A stretch of 37,235 bases of DNA, from positions 17,077-54,311 of the forward strand of contig DEJE01000018.1 of assembly GCA_002353205.1 (NCBI GenBank), read 5' to 3'. Below the pieces are notes generated by a model. The model saw only the letters and a list, made by a program, of their open reading frames with translations, did not search any database and was not told the DNA's origin. Position numbers and translations under genes: made by a program. The DNA comes from Prevotella sp. UBA2756. Lineage in GTDB: Bacteria > Bacteroidota > Bacteroidia > Bacteroidales > Bacteroidaceae. Position 1 is the stretch's first letter; every line of letters begins with the position of its first letter. This document shows, piece after piece, positions 23,528 to 31,787 of the stretch.

Positions 23528-24526
23528 ATGAAAAGAATGATATATGCCCTGGCGGCGGTGGCAGTGCTCGCGCTGACCGCTTCGTGCAAGAGCAATAAGG
23601 CCGCAGGAAACGACGAGACGGCGAAGATGCTGCCCGTGGGACCGGCGTTCAGCGCCGACAGCGCCTACGCTTTCTGCAAGGCGCAGTGCGATTTCGGACC
23701 CCGCACGATGAACAGCGAGGCCCACGACAAGTGCGGACGGTGGATCGCCAGTCAGTTCAGCCGCTTCGGATGCACCGTCAGCACGCAGGACGTGACGCTC
23801 ACAGGCTACGACGGCACGCCGCTCCACTGCTCGAACATCATCGCACAATACAAGCCCGAGCGGCCGGCTCGCGTGCTGCTCTGTGCTCATTGGGACAGTC
23901 GCCCGTGGGCCGACAACGACCCCGACGAGGCCAACTGGCGCAAACCCGTCATCGCTGCCAACGACGGAGCCTCGGGAGTGGCCGTGATGCTGGAGCTGGC
24001 GCGGCTGCTGCAGAAAGACGACTCGCTCAAAGTGGGCGTCGACTTCATCTGTTTCGACGCTGAAGACTGGGGCGTTCCGCAGTGGAGCGATGCCCCCGAC
24101 CGCGGCGACTCGTGGGCCTTGGGAGCGCAATACTGGGCGAATAACCTTCAGCCGGACGGATATACGGCGCGCTTCGGCATCCTGCTCGACATGGTTGGTG
24201 GCCAGGGCGCACGCTTCTACCGCGAGAAGCTGTCGATGCGCCACGCTCCCAGCATCGTCGACAAGGTGTGGGCGGCGGCCGAGACGGTAGGTTTCAGCAG
24301 CTTCTTCCCGCGCGAAGACGGCGGATATATCACCGACGACCACCAGCCGGTGAACGAGGTGGCGAAGATTCAGACCATCGATATCATACCCTACTACCCT
24401 GATTGCGCGCAGAGCACGTTCGGACCGACATGGCATACAGTCAACGACGACATGGAACACATCGATAGGCAGACGTTGCAGGCCGTGGGACAGACCGTCG
24501 TGCAGGTGCTTTATTCAGAACAATGA
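23528..24526 (+). CDS. M28 family / glutaminyl-peptide cyclotransferase-like lipoprotein
   Basis: The 332-residue protein has a lipoprotein signal (LALTASC, Cys20) and an M28-type zinc hydrolase fold similar to bacterial glutaminyl cyclases, which convert N-terminal Gln to pyroglutamate. Likely metal and active-site residues are in VLLCAHWDSRPWADND, VIAANDGASGVAVMLELA, FICFDAEDWG, LLDMVGGQGARFY and FGPTWHTVNDDMEHID. It probably acts at the cell envelope, facing the periplasm or outside. A plain aminopeptidase activity cannot be excluded. The stop overlaps the LicD start (ATGA). Confidence 0.9.
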   Translation: MKRMIYALAAVAVLALTASCKSNKAAGNDETAKMLPVGPAFSADSAYAFCKAQCDFGPRTMNSEAHDKCGRWIASQFSRFGCTVSTQDVTLTGYDGTPLHCSNIIAQYKPERPARVLLCAHWDSRPWADNDPDEANWRKPVIAANDGASGVAVMLELARLLQKDDSLKVGVDFICFDAEDWGVPQWSDAPDRGDSWALGAQYWANNLQPDGYTARFGILLDMVGGQGARFYREKLSMRHAPSIVDKVWAAAETVGFSSFFPREDGGYITDDHQPVNEVAKIQTIDIIPYYPDCAQSTFGPTWHTVNDDMEHIDRQTLQAVGQTVVQVLYSEQ

Positions 24527-25398
24527 AGCCCGGATGTGACATACGCAAAGGTGCTTCACACCAGAGAAAGGAGCCGAACTATGACGTCCGCGAGCTGCAG
24601 AAGAGGCTCCTCGGCATCGTCGTCGACTTCGACAGGGTGTGCCGTGAGCACCAGCTGCGCTACTATGTCACCTACGGATCGATGCTCGGCGCCGTAAGGC
24701 ACCGCGGATTCATACCCTGGGACGATGATATCGACCTTGGAATGCCGCGCGACGACTACGACCGGCTCATCGCCCACAGCCGAGAATGGCTGCCGCCGCA
24801 CCTCGAGTTCGTGTGCGGAGAGAACGACGATGCCTATCCCATCGCCTTCGGCAAGCTGCAAGACAACCGGACGACCATCATCGAGCGGCGACACCTGCAC
24901 TATCTGGGCGGCATCTTCGTCGACATCATGCCCATCGACGGCATCTGTAGCAACGCGCTGAGGCAGCGCCTCCACATCGCGCACTACGTGTTCTGGTCGC
25001 GGGTGCTCTATTTCATCCACCGCGACCCTTATCGCCACGGGCGAGGACCGTCGAGCTGGCTGCCGTTGCTGTGCCGCAAGCTGTTCACCATGATCCAGGT
25101 GCAGGCGAGAATCAGGAAGATCCTGATGCGATATCCCTACAGGCAGTCGCAGTTCGTCTGTCTCTACGACGACCATTCGCGTGCCATCATGCCCAAAAGC
25201 GTCGTGGGTGAGCCCGAAACCGTCGTTTTTGAAGGTGTCTGCCTGCCCGGAGTGCACGATGCCGACGCCTATCTGCGTGCCGTCTATGGCTCCGACTACA
25301 TGCAGCTGCCGCCCGAAAATATGCGTAAGATACATTGTTTCGACTACCTTGATTTGAACAATCCATACAGGAATTACAATGAAAATAGTGATTGCTGA
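24523..25398 (+). CDS. LicD family phosphotransferase-like protein
   Basis: The 291-residue protein shows the LicD nucleotidyltransferase-like signature YYVTYGSMLGAVRHRGFIPW, then DDDIDLGMPRDDYDRL, with an aspartate cluster expected to bind metal. A second conserved part is IFVDIMPIDG. LicD proteins attach phosphocholine or other phospho-groups to surface glycans. Here it is translationally coupled to an M28 lipoprotein and overlaps a Kdo/InaA-type kinase by 20 bases, suggesting phosphate decoration of LPS or capsule. The actual donor and acceptor are unknown. Confidence 0.88.
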   Translation: MKPGCDIRKGASHQRKEPNYDVRELQKRLLGIVVDFDRVCREHQLRYYVTYGSMLGAVRHRGFIPWDDDIDLGMPRDDYDRLIAHSREWLPPHLEFVCGENDDAYPIAFGKLQDNRTTIIERRHLHYLGGIFVDIMPIDGICSNALRQRLHIAHYVFWSRVLYFIHRDPYRHGRGPSSWLPLLCRKLFTMIQVQARIRKILMRYPYRQSQFVCLYDDHSRAIMPKSVVGEPETVVFEGVCLPGVHDADAYLRAVYGSDYMQLPPENMRKIHCFDYLDLNNPYRNYNENSDC

Positions 25399-26101
25399 TG
25401 CCTACCGTCCGGTGGAGAATTTCCTTTCGTCGGTTCCGACCTTGTTCCGGCGCGACGAGGGTGAACTGATTTACGACAAGCGAAACCAAGTGCGGCGCTT
25501 CGAACACAAAGGATTGGTGTTCATCGCCAAGCGCTTCAAGCGCGTGAACCCCGTGCAGCAGATCGTCTACACCTTCTTCCGGAAGACGAAAGCCGAGCGC
25601 GCCTATCGCTTTGCTGAGACGTACCGGCAGCGTGGTGTGCGCACTCCGCGTGAGATTGCCTATATCGAAACCTTCGAGATGGGGCTGTTCACCACGGGAT
25701 ATTTCGTCTGCGAAGAGAGCAAAGGGCGCGATCTGGCGCTTGATCTTCGCGACACGGAGCATTTTGATACTGAACTGGCCGATGCCACGGTGCGGCAAAT
25801 CGTCTTCATGCACAGCAAGGGCGTTCTCCACGGCGACCTCAACCTTTCAAATTTCCTCTACGAACAGAGTTCCGACGGGAAGTTTCTGTTCACCATGATC
25901 GACATCAACCGCTCGCATTTCACCGACGGATGGCCCGACGATGAGGCTTGTCTGAAGAACCTCGTGCGCCTCGTTCACCGCCGCGACCTCTATGAATACT
26001 GCGTCGGGCGCTATGCCGAGCTGCGCGGATGGCCCGTTGAAGCGACCGTCGACGCTGCTCTCCACCTGCTTCAGCGGTTCGAACATCGCATCATCAAGTA
26101 G
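25379..26101 (+). CDS. lipopolysaccharide core kinase-like protein (Kdo/WaaP/InaA family)
   Basis: The 240-residue protein has a protein-kinase-like fold. It shows the lysine region GLVFIAKRFKRVN, the catalytic loop VLHGDLNLSNFLYE (Asp within HGDLN), and a DFG-equivalent MIDINRSHF. This is typical of Kdo kinase/InaA proteins that phosphorylate sugars of the lipid A core. Its start lies inside the licD coding end. It is the last gene before a strong terminator. Phosphorylation of a Kdo residue is inferred from the family; Bacteroidales lipid A commonly carries a phosphorylated Kdo. Confidence 0.85.
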   Translation: MKIVIADAYRPVENFLSSVPTLFRRDEGELIYDKRNQVRRFEHKGLVFIAKRFKRVNPVQQIVYTFFRKTKAERAYRFAETYRQRGVRTPREIAYIETFEMGLFTTGYFVCEESKGRDLALDLRDTEHFDTELADATVRQIVFMHSKGVLHGDLNLSNFLYEQSSDGKFLFTMIDINRSHFTDGWPDDEACLKNLVRLVHRRDLYEYCVGRYAELRGWPVEATVDAALHLLQRFEHRIIK

Positions 26102-26180
26102 CTTTCCAGGCCGTTTCTCCCTCACTTCCCTCCTCGAGGGTCTGTCGTTTGGATTCCCAAACGTGCTGAATGACAAATAA

Positions 26181-26216
26181 AAAACGCCCGTTTCCACCGA
26201 AGGAACGGGCGTTTTT
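26181..26216 (+). terminator. strong rho-independent terminator after the LicD-kinase operon
   Basis: AAAACGCCCGTT (26181-26192) and AACGGGCGTTTT (26204-26215) form a 12-base stem ending in T-run. The A-run on the other side allows it to work in both directions, serving the convergent DUF3108 transcript too. Confidence 0.9.
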
Positions 26217-26340
26217 CGTATTGTTTTACCGCTTTTGTTTTCTGTTTCCGAAGCGTTTTTCGTATAGATTACCGCTTTCGTTTTCTGTTTCAGAAGCGTT
26301 TTTCGTATTGATTAGCGCTCTTGTTTGCTGTCAGGCGAAG
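26209..26340 (+). repeat. 43/44-base tandem repeats derived from a terminator half
   Basis: GCGTTTTTCGTAT recurs at 26209, 26253 and 26296. It is separated by ACCGCTTTTGTTTTCTGTTT-type spacers ending GAAGCG. Each unit contains CGCTT...AAGCG followed by TTTTT, so each may itself work as a weak terminator. Confidence 0.75.
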
Positions 26341-26342
26341 CG

Positions 26343-27158
26343 CTATTTCACGACCGATGTGATGTTGTTGCGCGCACCTTTCATCGTTGTGAGGAAGGCT
26401 TTGGCCGAGCCGATGCGCAGGAACATGTCGAGTCGCACGGGGATATGGTTCTCATCGTCGGTGACATAGAAGCGAACAATCTCCTTGTACTTGCCGTCGT
26501 CGAGCTCCATATAGGAGAGTTCCAGACATCTGTACTTCTTGTTGTTGTCGGCTTTCACCACGCTCTTGCCGCGATAGCGCAGCTGCGCTTCATGCTGGAT
26601 GCTGTTGCCGTCGGCGATGGGAATCTGCATGGCGTAGCCTTTCTTCCAGTCTTTGGGGTTGAAACTGCGCGCTCGGAGGAAGATGCTGATCATGTCGAAG
26701 ATGCACATCTTGCTCGTGTTGTGGATGGTTTTCAGCTTTCCGTCCTTGTTCAGGCGGCGCTGTGTGAGGTTCACCTGGCCGTCTTTGTAGTCGTACCACA
26801 CCTCATCTACGGTGTAACGGTCGCCCTCGCGCGCTCCTTTTCGGAAGTAGAGAGGTGCCAGCTCGCGGCTGGTGTAGCAGAGCAAGGTGTCGCGGAGCAC
26901 GAAGAACTGGTCTACCTTGTTGCTGCCGCGCGTGGTGAGACTGGCGCGATAGGCCTTTTTCCCTTTGTAAGTGCTCTCCACGGTCGACAAACTGGCCGAT
27001 CCAGCTTTCACCCACACGAATTTCCAGTTGTAATAGAGGTTGTACGAGAGGAACTCTCCGCCGTTGAAGGCGGTGTTCTCCATCGTGCATTGCGCTGAAG
27101 CGTGTGCCGATGCGAGCACGAGGAGCGCTGCTACGAGCCATTTTCCGATGTGTTTCAT
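26343..27158 (-). CDS. DUF3108 domain protein, exported
   Basis: The 271-residue protein has a signal peptide (MKHIGKWLVAALLVLASAHA, cleaved near ASAQ) and a DUF3108 domain covering the rest, starting GEFLSYNLYYNWKFVWVKAG. DUF3108 proteins are periplasmic beta-rich proteins of unknown role; some may bind lipids or glycans. It is third of a minus-strand set behind GH3 and an Ig-like lipoprotein (71-base gap). Tandem terminator-like repeats lie just beyond its stop. Confidence 0.86.
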   Translation of the reverse strand: MKHIGKWLVAALLVLASAHASAQCTMENTAFNGGEFLSYNLYYNWKFVWVKAGSASLSTVESTYKGKKAYRASLTTRGSNKVDQFFVLRDTLLCYTSRELAPLYFRKGAREGDRYTVDEVWYDYKDGQVNLTQRRLNKDGKLKTIHNTSKMCIFDMISIFLRARSFNPKDWKKGYAMQIPIADGNSIQHEAQLRYRGKSVVKADNNKKYRCLELSYMELDDGKYKEIVRFYVTDDENHIPVRLDMFLRIGSAKAFLTTMKGARNNITSVVK

Positions 27159-27229
27159 GTTCTTTTCCGTTTTTTTCTTCTTTCTTGTTGACGGTTGTCG
27201 GGGCAGAAAGTTTAAACCGGCGAGTCCGA

Positions 27230-29212
27230 TCAGAAGGGAATGTTCTCTTTGATATATTCGATTCCCAGCTTCTCAGCGCGTTCGGCATTGCGGCGCTTGA
27301 TGGTTTTCTCCTTTTCCGCTTTCTGCTTCACGATGGCCGAAGGCTTCTGTTCGGCCGCATTTCGCCGTTCGGGATCCCATGCCGTCAGCGTGAGGTCCCA
27401 CTTCTCTTTGCATTCAATCTTCTCTGGATAATAGTAGACGGTCTCGGGCTGCAGGTCGTCTTCGTAACAGCCCGTGTCCCATTTGCCGTTTTCATTCAGA
27501 TCAATGAAGGCGCGCAGGTAGTAAGTGCCAGCCTTGAGATAGAAGAACTCGATGATACCGTCGTTCACCTTGGTGCGTTTCACCACGTTCTCCTGAGCGT
27601 CGAGCAGTTCGGCAATCATTTGTCGGCGCGGGATGCCGCTCACGGGCAGCAGCAATGTGCTGTAGGAATCCATGCTCCTCACCTTCAGTCCCAGCTTGAC
27701 GGGACCTGTCGCCGTGCCGTAGATGTCGACGAAAGCGGCGGAGTCGATCTCCAGACTGTATTCGACGTCGGGCCGCCATTCGGCCAGCAGTTCGTATGTT
27801 CGCGTGGCGTTTTCCTTCTCGTGGAAGGCGAACGGTGCCCTGTACCACAGCGAGTCGTGCTTCGAATAGAGATGTACCATCGCCGAGTCGGCCTTGTCGA
27901 GGGGTGTCTCGAACGAGATGCTGATGTTTTGGTCGGGATCCATCTCGCCTTGGAGGCTGAACTTAGGAACCAGTGCCACCTTTGGCATCACCGTGTCGAA
28001 AGGTTCGCCCCGTTTCTCTGCCTTCTCTTGCTTCTTTTTCCATTCGTTGTACTCTTTCTCCTTCTGCTTCATGCGTTTCTCGTAGGGCTCTTTCGAGAGC
28101 ATGGTGGCCGTGTCGGTCAGTTCCACGAGCACGCCTGTGGTGTCGGTGGCGAGGTATTTGCGCTCAATGATGAGCGAATCCTGGTTGATGAGCGTTGAGT
28201 CGCGCAGCCAATAGGTGATGGTGTCGCCCTTGAGGCTGGGTTCCACGACGAAGGCGTTGCTGTCGTTGAAGTTCAGTCCACGTATCTTCGGCAGCGAATC
28301 CGACCCGTAGCTGAAGTAGAGTGTGAAGCGGTTGGCCTGTTTACGCTCTGCCTTCACAAGATATCGCGTGGTCATTGTCTCGGTGAAGGCCCTGAGAATG
28401 ATGTCGTCTGGCAGGAAATGTGTGTAGGGCACGCGCATGATGGAGTCGATGCGCAGCGAGTCGCGCCAGATGGTGTCTTGTCTGATGTCGGGTTTCCACG
28501 AAGGTTCTATGATGTCGTGGTTGAAAGCGATCATCTCACTCTTCTGGTTGAAGATGTAGTTGTTGTCGACATCTTGCAGCGCGTAGGTGCGATACTTGCC
28601 TGGAGCCACGCCTTTGATGACGAAGTGCCCGCGGCTGTCGGTGCGGCTCACGCGCAGCATGGGCTCTTTCACGAAGGCGGAGTCGTCGAGATTGTCGTAG
28701 AGACCGACGAGAATGCCTTTCACGGGTTCCAGGTTCTCGGCGCTGAGCACGTATCCCGACACTTCGAGCGTGTCGATGTGGTCGCCCGTAGAGAAGCTGT
28801 AGGTGTAGTTTCCCAGCGGGTTCCCCTCGTTGTTGTCGGTGATGGCGTCGCTGAAGTCGATGGTGTAGGTGGTGTTGGCGCGCAGCGAGTCGACGAGTTT
28901 CACGCGGATGTACTTACCTTTCGACTGAATGTCGGGCGCTTCGATTTGCGGTGGCGACACGACGACCTTCTGGCTGGCGTTTTCTATCTTGACGAACTCG
29001 TTGAAGTAGATGCTGACGGTCTTTTCTTTCACGTTGACACCCCTGTCTTCGGGAGTGGCACCGATGACGCGGGGCGGCGTTTCGTCGTACCAACCGCCGT
29101 CGGGTCGGCCCATGCGTGCGCAGCCTGCGAGCATCAGCAGGATGAGCAAGGCTACAGTTGCGATGCTGCCTTTGTCCTTACACCTTATATATATATAGCG
29201 TAGCGTCGTCAT
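27230..29212 (-). CDS. large Ig-like domain lipoprotein
   Basis: The 660-residue protein begins with a long lipoprotein signal (ATVALLILLMLAGC, Cys31). An SbsA/Big-type Ig-like domain follows (about 45-150; PPRVIGATPEDRGVNV, then IYFNEFVKIENAS). The remainder contains prealbumin/SdrD-like repeats (SGYVLSAENLEPVKGILVGL; KAGTYYLRAFIDLNENGKWD) and a basic C-terminal tail rich in Lys and Glu. It is probably exposed on the outer membrane or in the periplasm. It lies 40 bases after the GH3 gene, in the same transcript by position. Its role is unknown; the trio with GH3 and DUF3108 may be a conserved unit. Confidence 0.84.
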   Translation of the reverse strand: MTTLRYIYIRCKDKGSIATVALLILLMLAGCARMGRPDGGWYDETPPRVIGATPEDRGVNVKEKTVSIYFNEFVKIENASQKVVVSPPQIEAPDIQSKGKYIRVKLVDSLRANTTYTIDFSDAITDNNEGNPLGNYTYSFSTGDHIDTLEVSGYVLSAENLEPVKGILVGLYDNLDDSAFVKEPMLRVSRTDSRGHFVIKGVAPGKYRTYALQDVDNNYIFNQKSEMIAFNHDIIEPSWKPDIRQDTIWRDSLRIDSIMRVPYTHFLPDDIILRAFTETMTTRYLVKAERKQANRFTLYFSYGSDSLPKIRGLNFNDSNAFVVEPSLKGDTITYWLRDSTLINQDSLIIERKYLATDTTGVLVELTDTATMLSKEPYEKRMKQKEKEYNEWKKKQEKAEKRGEPFDTVMPKVALVPKFSLQGEMDPDQNISISFETPLDKADSAMVHLYSKHDSLWYRAPFAFHEKENATRTYELLAEWRPDVEYSLEIDSAAFVDIYGTATGPVKLGLKVRSMDSYSTLLLPVSGIPRRQMIAELLDAQENVVKRTKVNDGIIEFFYLKAGTYYLRAFIDLNENGKWDTGCYEDDLQPETVYYYPEKIECKEKWDLTLTAWDPERRNAAEQKPSAIVKQKAEKEKTIKRRNAERAEKLGIEYIKENIPF

Positions 29213-29252
29213 TCTTCACACTCTTTTTTCCATTCGTAGAGGCTTCGGACCG

Positions 29253-30821
29253 TCAGAGCAGCCCCTGGCCGCTGCCTTCGGCCATCATCTGCAGCAGCTC
29301 GTCGATGTGTTTGCGCTCGTTGCTCAGGCGTGGTATCTTGTGCTGTCCGCCGAGTTTTCCTTTCCGTTTGAGCCATTCATTGAAGAGCCCCTTGCTTGCC
29401 TTGACGATTTCCAGCGGTTGCAGCGTGATGTTCTTGTAGCGTTTGGCCTCGTAGTCGCTGTTGATTTCCTGCAGCTTCGCGTCGAGGATGCGTGCAAACG
29501 CCGCCATGTCCTGCGGTTCGCGTGCGAACTCTATGAGCCATTGGTGTCGGCACTTCGCCTTACCGTCCATGAAGACGGGCGCCGCCGTGTATTCCATCAC
29601 CTCGGCACCGGTCTGCCTGCAGGCTTCGGCCAGTCCTTTTTCAGCGTTGTCGACGATGAGTTCCTCGCCGAATGCGTTGATGAAGTGCTTGGTTCGTCCC
29701 GAGATGACAAACTTATAGGGGTTTTTCGACGTGAAGCGCACCGTGTCGCCGATGAGGTAGCGCCACAGTCCGCAGGCCGTTGTGATGACCATGGCGTAGT
29801 TGCGGCCCACTTCTACGTCCCAGATGGGGATGATCTTGTCGGCGATGGCGTCGGTTGCCGTGCCGTCGAGCTGGCTTTGCACCGCCGGCAGGTCGTCCAT
29901 GTCGATGAATTCGTAGAACACGCCGTAGTCGAGCATCAGCAGCATCGACGCGTCCGACGGGTCGTCCTGAATGCCGAAGAATCCTTCGCTGGCGTTGTAG
30001 GTCTCCATGTAGTGCATGGCAGGCGATGTGATGAGCTCCTGATACTGCTGTCGGTAGGGTGTGAAGGCCACTCCTCCGTGGAAGAACACCTCCAGGTTGG
30101 GCCACACCTCTTCGAGATGCTGCTTCCCCGAGAGCTCCATGACGCGTGTGAGCACGGATAGCATCCACGAGGGCACGCCGCTGATGTTGGTCACGTTCTT
30201 GTTGAGCGTCTCGCGGGCGATGCGGTCGCGCTTCACTTCGAAGTCGCTGAGCAGTGCCGTCTGCTTCTTTGGCACGCGCACCAGGTTGGCCAGCGGGTTG
30301 ATGTTCTCGATGAGGATGGCGCTCAGGTCGCCCACGAGCGAGTGGGGGAGCGTGTAGTTGGGTGCATGGCTGCCGCCGAGGATGAGGGCGCGGCCGTCGA
30401 AGAGTCGGCTTTTGGGGTTGTTGCGCAGGTAGATGGCCACCGTGTCGGTGCCTCCGGCGTAGTGTGTGTTCTTCAGTCCGTCGGCCGTGACGGGGATGAA
30501 CTTGCTCTTGTCGTTGGTAGTGCCCGACGATTTGGCGTACCACTTCACCTGTCCGGGCCACAGGATGTCGCGCTCGCCGTGGCGCATGCGGTCGATGGCG
30601 CCCTTCAGCGTCTCGTAGTCGTTCAGGGGCACATGCTGAGCAAACTGCTCATAGCCCTTGACGACCGAGAACATGTGGTCGCGGCCGTATTCCGTCTGCC
30701 TGCCTTTGCCGACAAGATATTCCAGCACTCGCTGCTGCAATGCCTCACCATCGTGGTCGTGTCGGCGTAGTTCCTTCTGCCGGGGCAGGAAGACGTTCCT
30801 CACTATTGTTGTAAGACTCAT
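29253..30821 (-). CDS. GH3 (auxin-responsive promoter) family acyl-adenylate/amide-forming enzyme
   Basis: The 522-residue protein is of the GH3 family: ATP-dependent enzymes that adenylate a carboxylic acid and may conjugate it to an amine. I start at the ATG at 30821 (MSLTTIVRNVFLPRQKEL), as family members begin this way; the frame extends ten codons upstream. Key motifs are the P-loop-like YAKSSGTTNDKSKFIPVT and the ETYNASEGFFGIQ region, with LIGDTVRFTSKNPYKFVISG near the C-terminal domain hinge. It is cytoplasmic. In plants the substrates are hormones; the substrate in Bacteroidales is unknown. A promoter of the usual type precedes it. Confidence 0.9.
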   Translation of the reverse strand: MSLTTIVRNVFLPRQKELRRHDHDGEALQQRVLEYLVGKGRQTEYGRDHMFSVVKGYEQFAQHVPLNDYETLKGAIDRMRHGERDILWPGQVKWYAKSSGTTNDKSKFIPVTADGLKNTHYAGGTDTVAIYLRNNPKSRLFDGRALILGGSHAPNYTLPHSLVGDLSAILIENINPLANLVRVPKKQTALLSDFEVKRDRIARETLNKNVTNISGVPSWMLSVLTRVMELSGKQHLEEVWPNLEVFFHGGVAFTPYRQQYQELITSPAMHYMETYNASEGFFGIQDDPSDASMLLMLDYGVFYEFIDMDDLPAVQSQLDGTATDAIADKIIPIWDVEVGRNYAMVITTACGLWRYLIGDTVRFTSKNPYKFVISGRTKHFINAFGEELIVDNAEKGLAEACRQTGAEVMEYTAAPVFMDGKAKCRHQWLIEFAREPQDMAAFARILDAKLQEINSDYEAKRYKNITLQPLEIVKASKGLFNEWLKRKGKLGGQHKIPRLSNERKHIDELLQMMAEGSGQGLL

Positions 30822-30882
30822 AAAAATCTGTTCTTCCGTTCTGCACGCCATGTTGTGATGTCGGTGCAGACTTTTCTGCGTG

Positions 30883-30914
30883 CAAAGTTACGAAAAAACG
30901 AGAGCAGAACAAAA
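30883..30914 (-). promoter_or_regulatory. candidate promoter of the GH3-Ig-DUF3108 operon
   Basis: On the minus strand a TTTTG-type element (complement of about 30910-30914) precedes TAACTTTG (complement of 30883-30890) by 19 bases. It lies at the edge of a repeat block whose first unit supplies it. Confidence 0.6.
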
Positions 30915-31125
30915 CAAAATCATTTGTTTTTTATGCCGAGTACAAGTAAGTTCGCGACTTCAGTCGCAAAGTTCTTGCTTTAGCAAGCGACGCATAGCGT
31001 CGAGCGACGAAAAAACGAGAGAAAAGCAAAATTTATTTAGCTTTTCCGAGTGCAAAGTAAGTTCGTCGTAGCCAAAGCGACGAAAAGACGGGTGAAAAGC
31101 CAAATTATTACGAGCTTTTCCGATA
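30883..31125 (+). repeat. three degenerate hairpin units with interleaved CGAC stem-loops
   Basis: Three related units share CGAAAA(A/G)ACG, an A/T stem and CCGA(G/T). The A/T stems are AAAACAAA/TTTGTTTT, GAAAAGC/GCTTTTC and GAAAAGC/GCTTTTC. Between them are GC-rich stem-loops: GCGAC/GTCGC (30954-30967), CTTGC/GCAAG and CGACGC/GCGTCG (30974-31003), and TTCGTCG/CGACGAA (31062-31084). This fills most of the 372-base gap between two minus-strand genes; no coding potential is seen. Confidence 0.7.
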
Positions 31126-31153
31126 CCGACAGGCCGGACCATGCTTCGTGATG

Positions 31154-31198
31154 CGAAAAAAGCAGAAGACCAGCCTGTTCTTTTCCGGAGCGGGCTGG
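31154..31198 (-). terminator. terminator of the 133-residue protein gene
   Basis: CCAGCCTGTTC (31170-31180) pairs with GAGCGGGCTGG (31188-31198), 11 base pairs with two G-U in the DNA-strand reading. On the minus strand a TTTTTT run follows within ten bases. Confidence 0.7.
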
Positions 31199-31223
31199 CC
31201 TGTATGGTGGTAGCAGAGAGCGG

Positions 31224-31625
31224 TTATCCGACGGCAATCTTCACCGTCTTTCCGCCGCTTTTCAGCAGATAGACGCCGCGCGAGAGCGAGCTGCGTGCGC
31301 TGGCGGCACTGCCGAAGCGCCCCACGAAGGCTCCCCCCATGCTGTAGACCTCCACCTCGCCGTCGTTCTGGTCGGCGGCCACGGTCTCTATGGCCGACGG
31401 TGTGACGTCGTTCGAGAAGAACATCCGCTGCAGAGATTCCAGAGAGACCGTCGTGCCGTCGCCGGTCACGAGGTTGCCGTCTTGGAAGGTCATCGTCAGT
31501 CCCACGGCCTCAAGCGAGACGGTGGTTCCGTCGCTCTTTTCGAGCACGAGGTATTTGAAGTCGGAAGCCTTCGCGGCCAGTGCCGTGCACACCATGAAGG
31601 CGATGAAAGCAATTCTGTGTCTCAT
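31224..31625 (-). CDS. 133-residue secreted protein with C-terminal sorting-like tail
   Basis: A signal peptide (MRHRIAFIAFMVCTALAAKA) is followed by two imperfect copies of a DGTTVSLE unit: SDGTTVSLEAVGLTMTFQDG then GDGTTVSLESLQRMFFSND. The C-terminus (EVYSMGGAFVGRFG, then SRGVYLLKSGGKTVKIAVG) resembles the tail of larger secreted Prevotella proteins. Small proteins of this build are frequent in Bacteroidales; their role is unknown. It has its own promoter and terminator, so it is probably transcribed alone. Confidence 0.82.
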   Translation of the reverse strand: MRHRIAFIAFMVCTALAAKASDFKYLVLEKSDGTTVSLEAVGLTMTFQDGNLVTGDGTTVSLESLQRMFFSNDVTPSAIETVAADQNDGEVEVYSMGGAFVGRFGSAASARSSLSRGVYLLKSGGKTVKIAVG

Positions 31626-31660
31626 AAGCTATGACAATTGATGGGTTGTTTTCTCGACTG

Positions 31661-31692
31661 CAAAGGTAGTGTTTTTCCCCGTCTGAGCGCAA
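31661..31692 (-). promoter_or_regulatory. candidate promoter of the 133-residue protein gene
   Basis: On the minus strand TTGC (complement of 31689-31692) precedes TACCTTTG (complement of 31661-31668) by 20 bases. Confidence 0.62.
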
Positions 31693-31752
31693 TTTTATCA
31701 ACCAAACGGTGCTTTTTTTCAGCCAATCGTTTCCCGAACAGACAAAAATGCG

Positions 31753-31760
31753 TATATTTG
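31753..31760 (+). promoter_or_regulatory. candidate -7 element of the putative glycosidase gene
   Basis: TATATTTG matches TAnnTTTG, with a TTTC at 31730-31733 in the -33 position. The start codon is at 31788. Confidence 0.6.
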
Positions 31761-31787
31761 CACAAAAACAGTGAAACTACTACGCGT

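Noticed and set aside
26076..26083. GGTTCGAA resembling a tRNA T-loop
   Set aside because: It lies inside the kinase coding sequence and no acceptor, D or anticodon stems fit around it.
31638..31787. Upstream extension of the putative glycosidase
   Set aside because: It would run through two divergent promoter elements and remove the clear signal peptide start at 31788.
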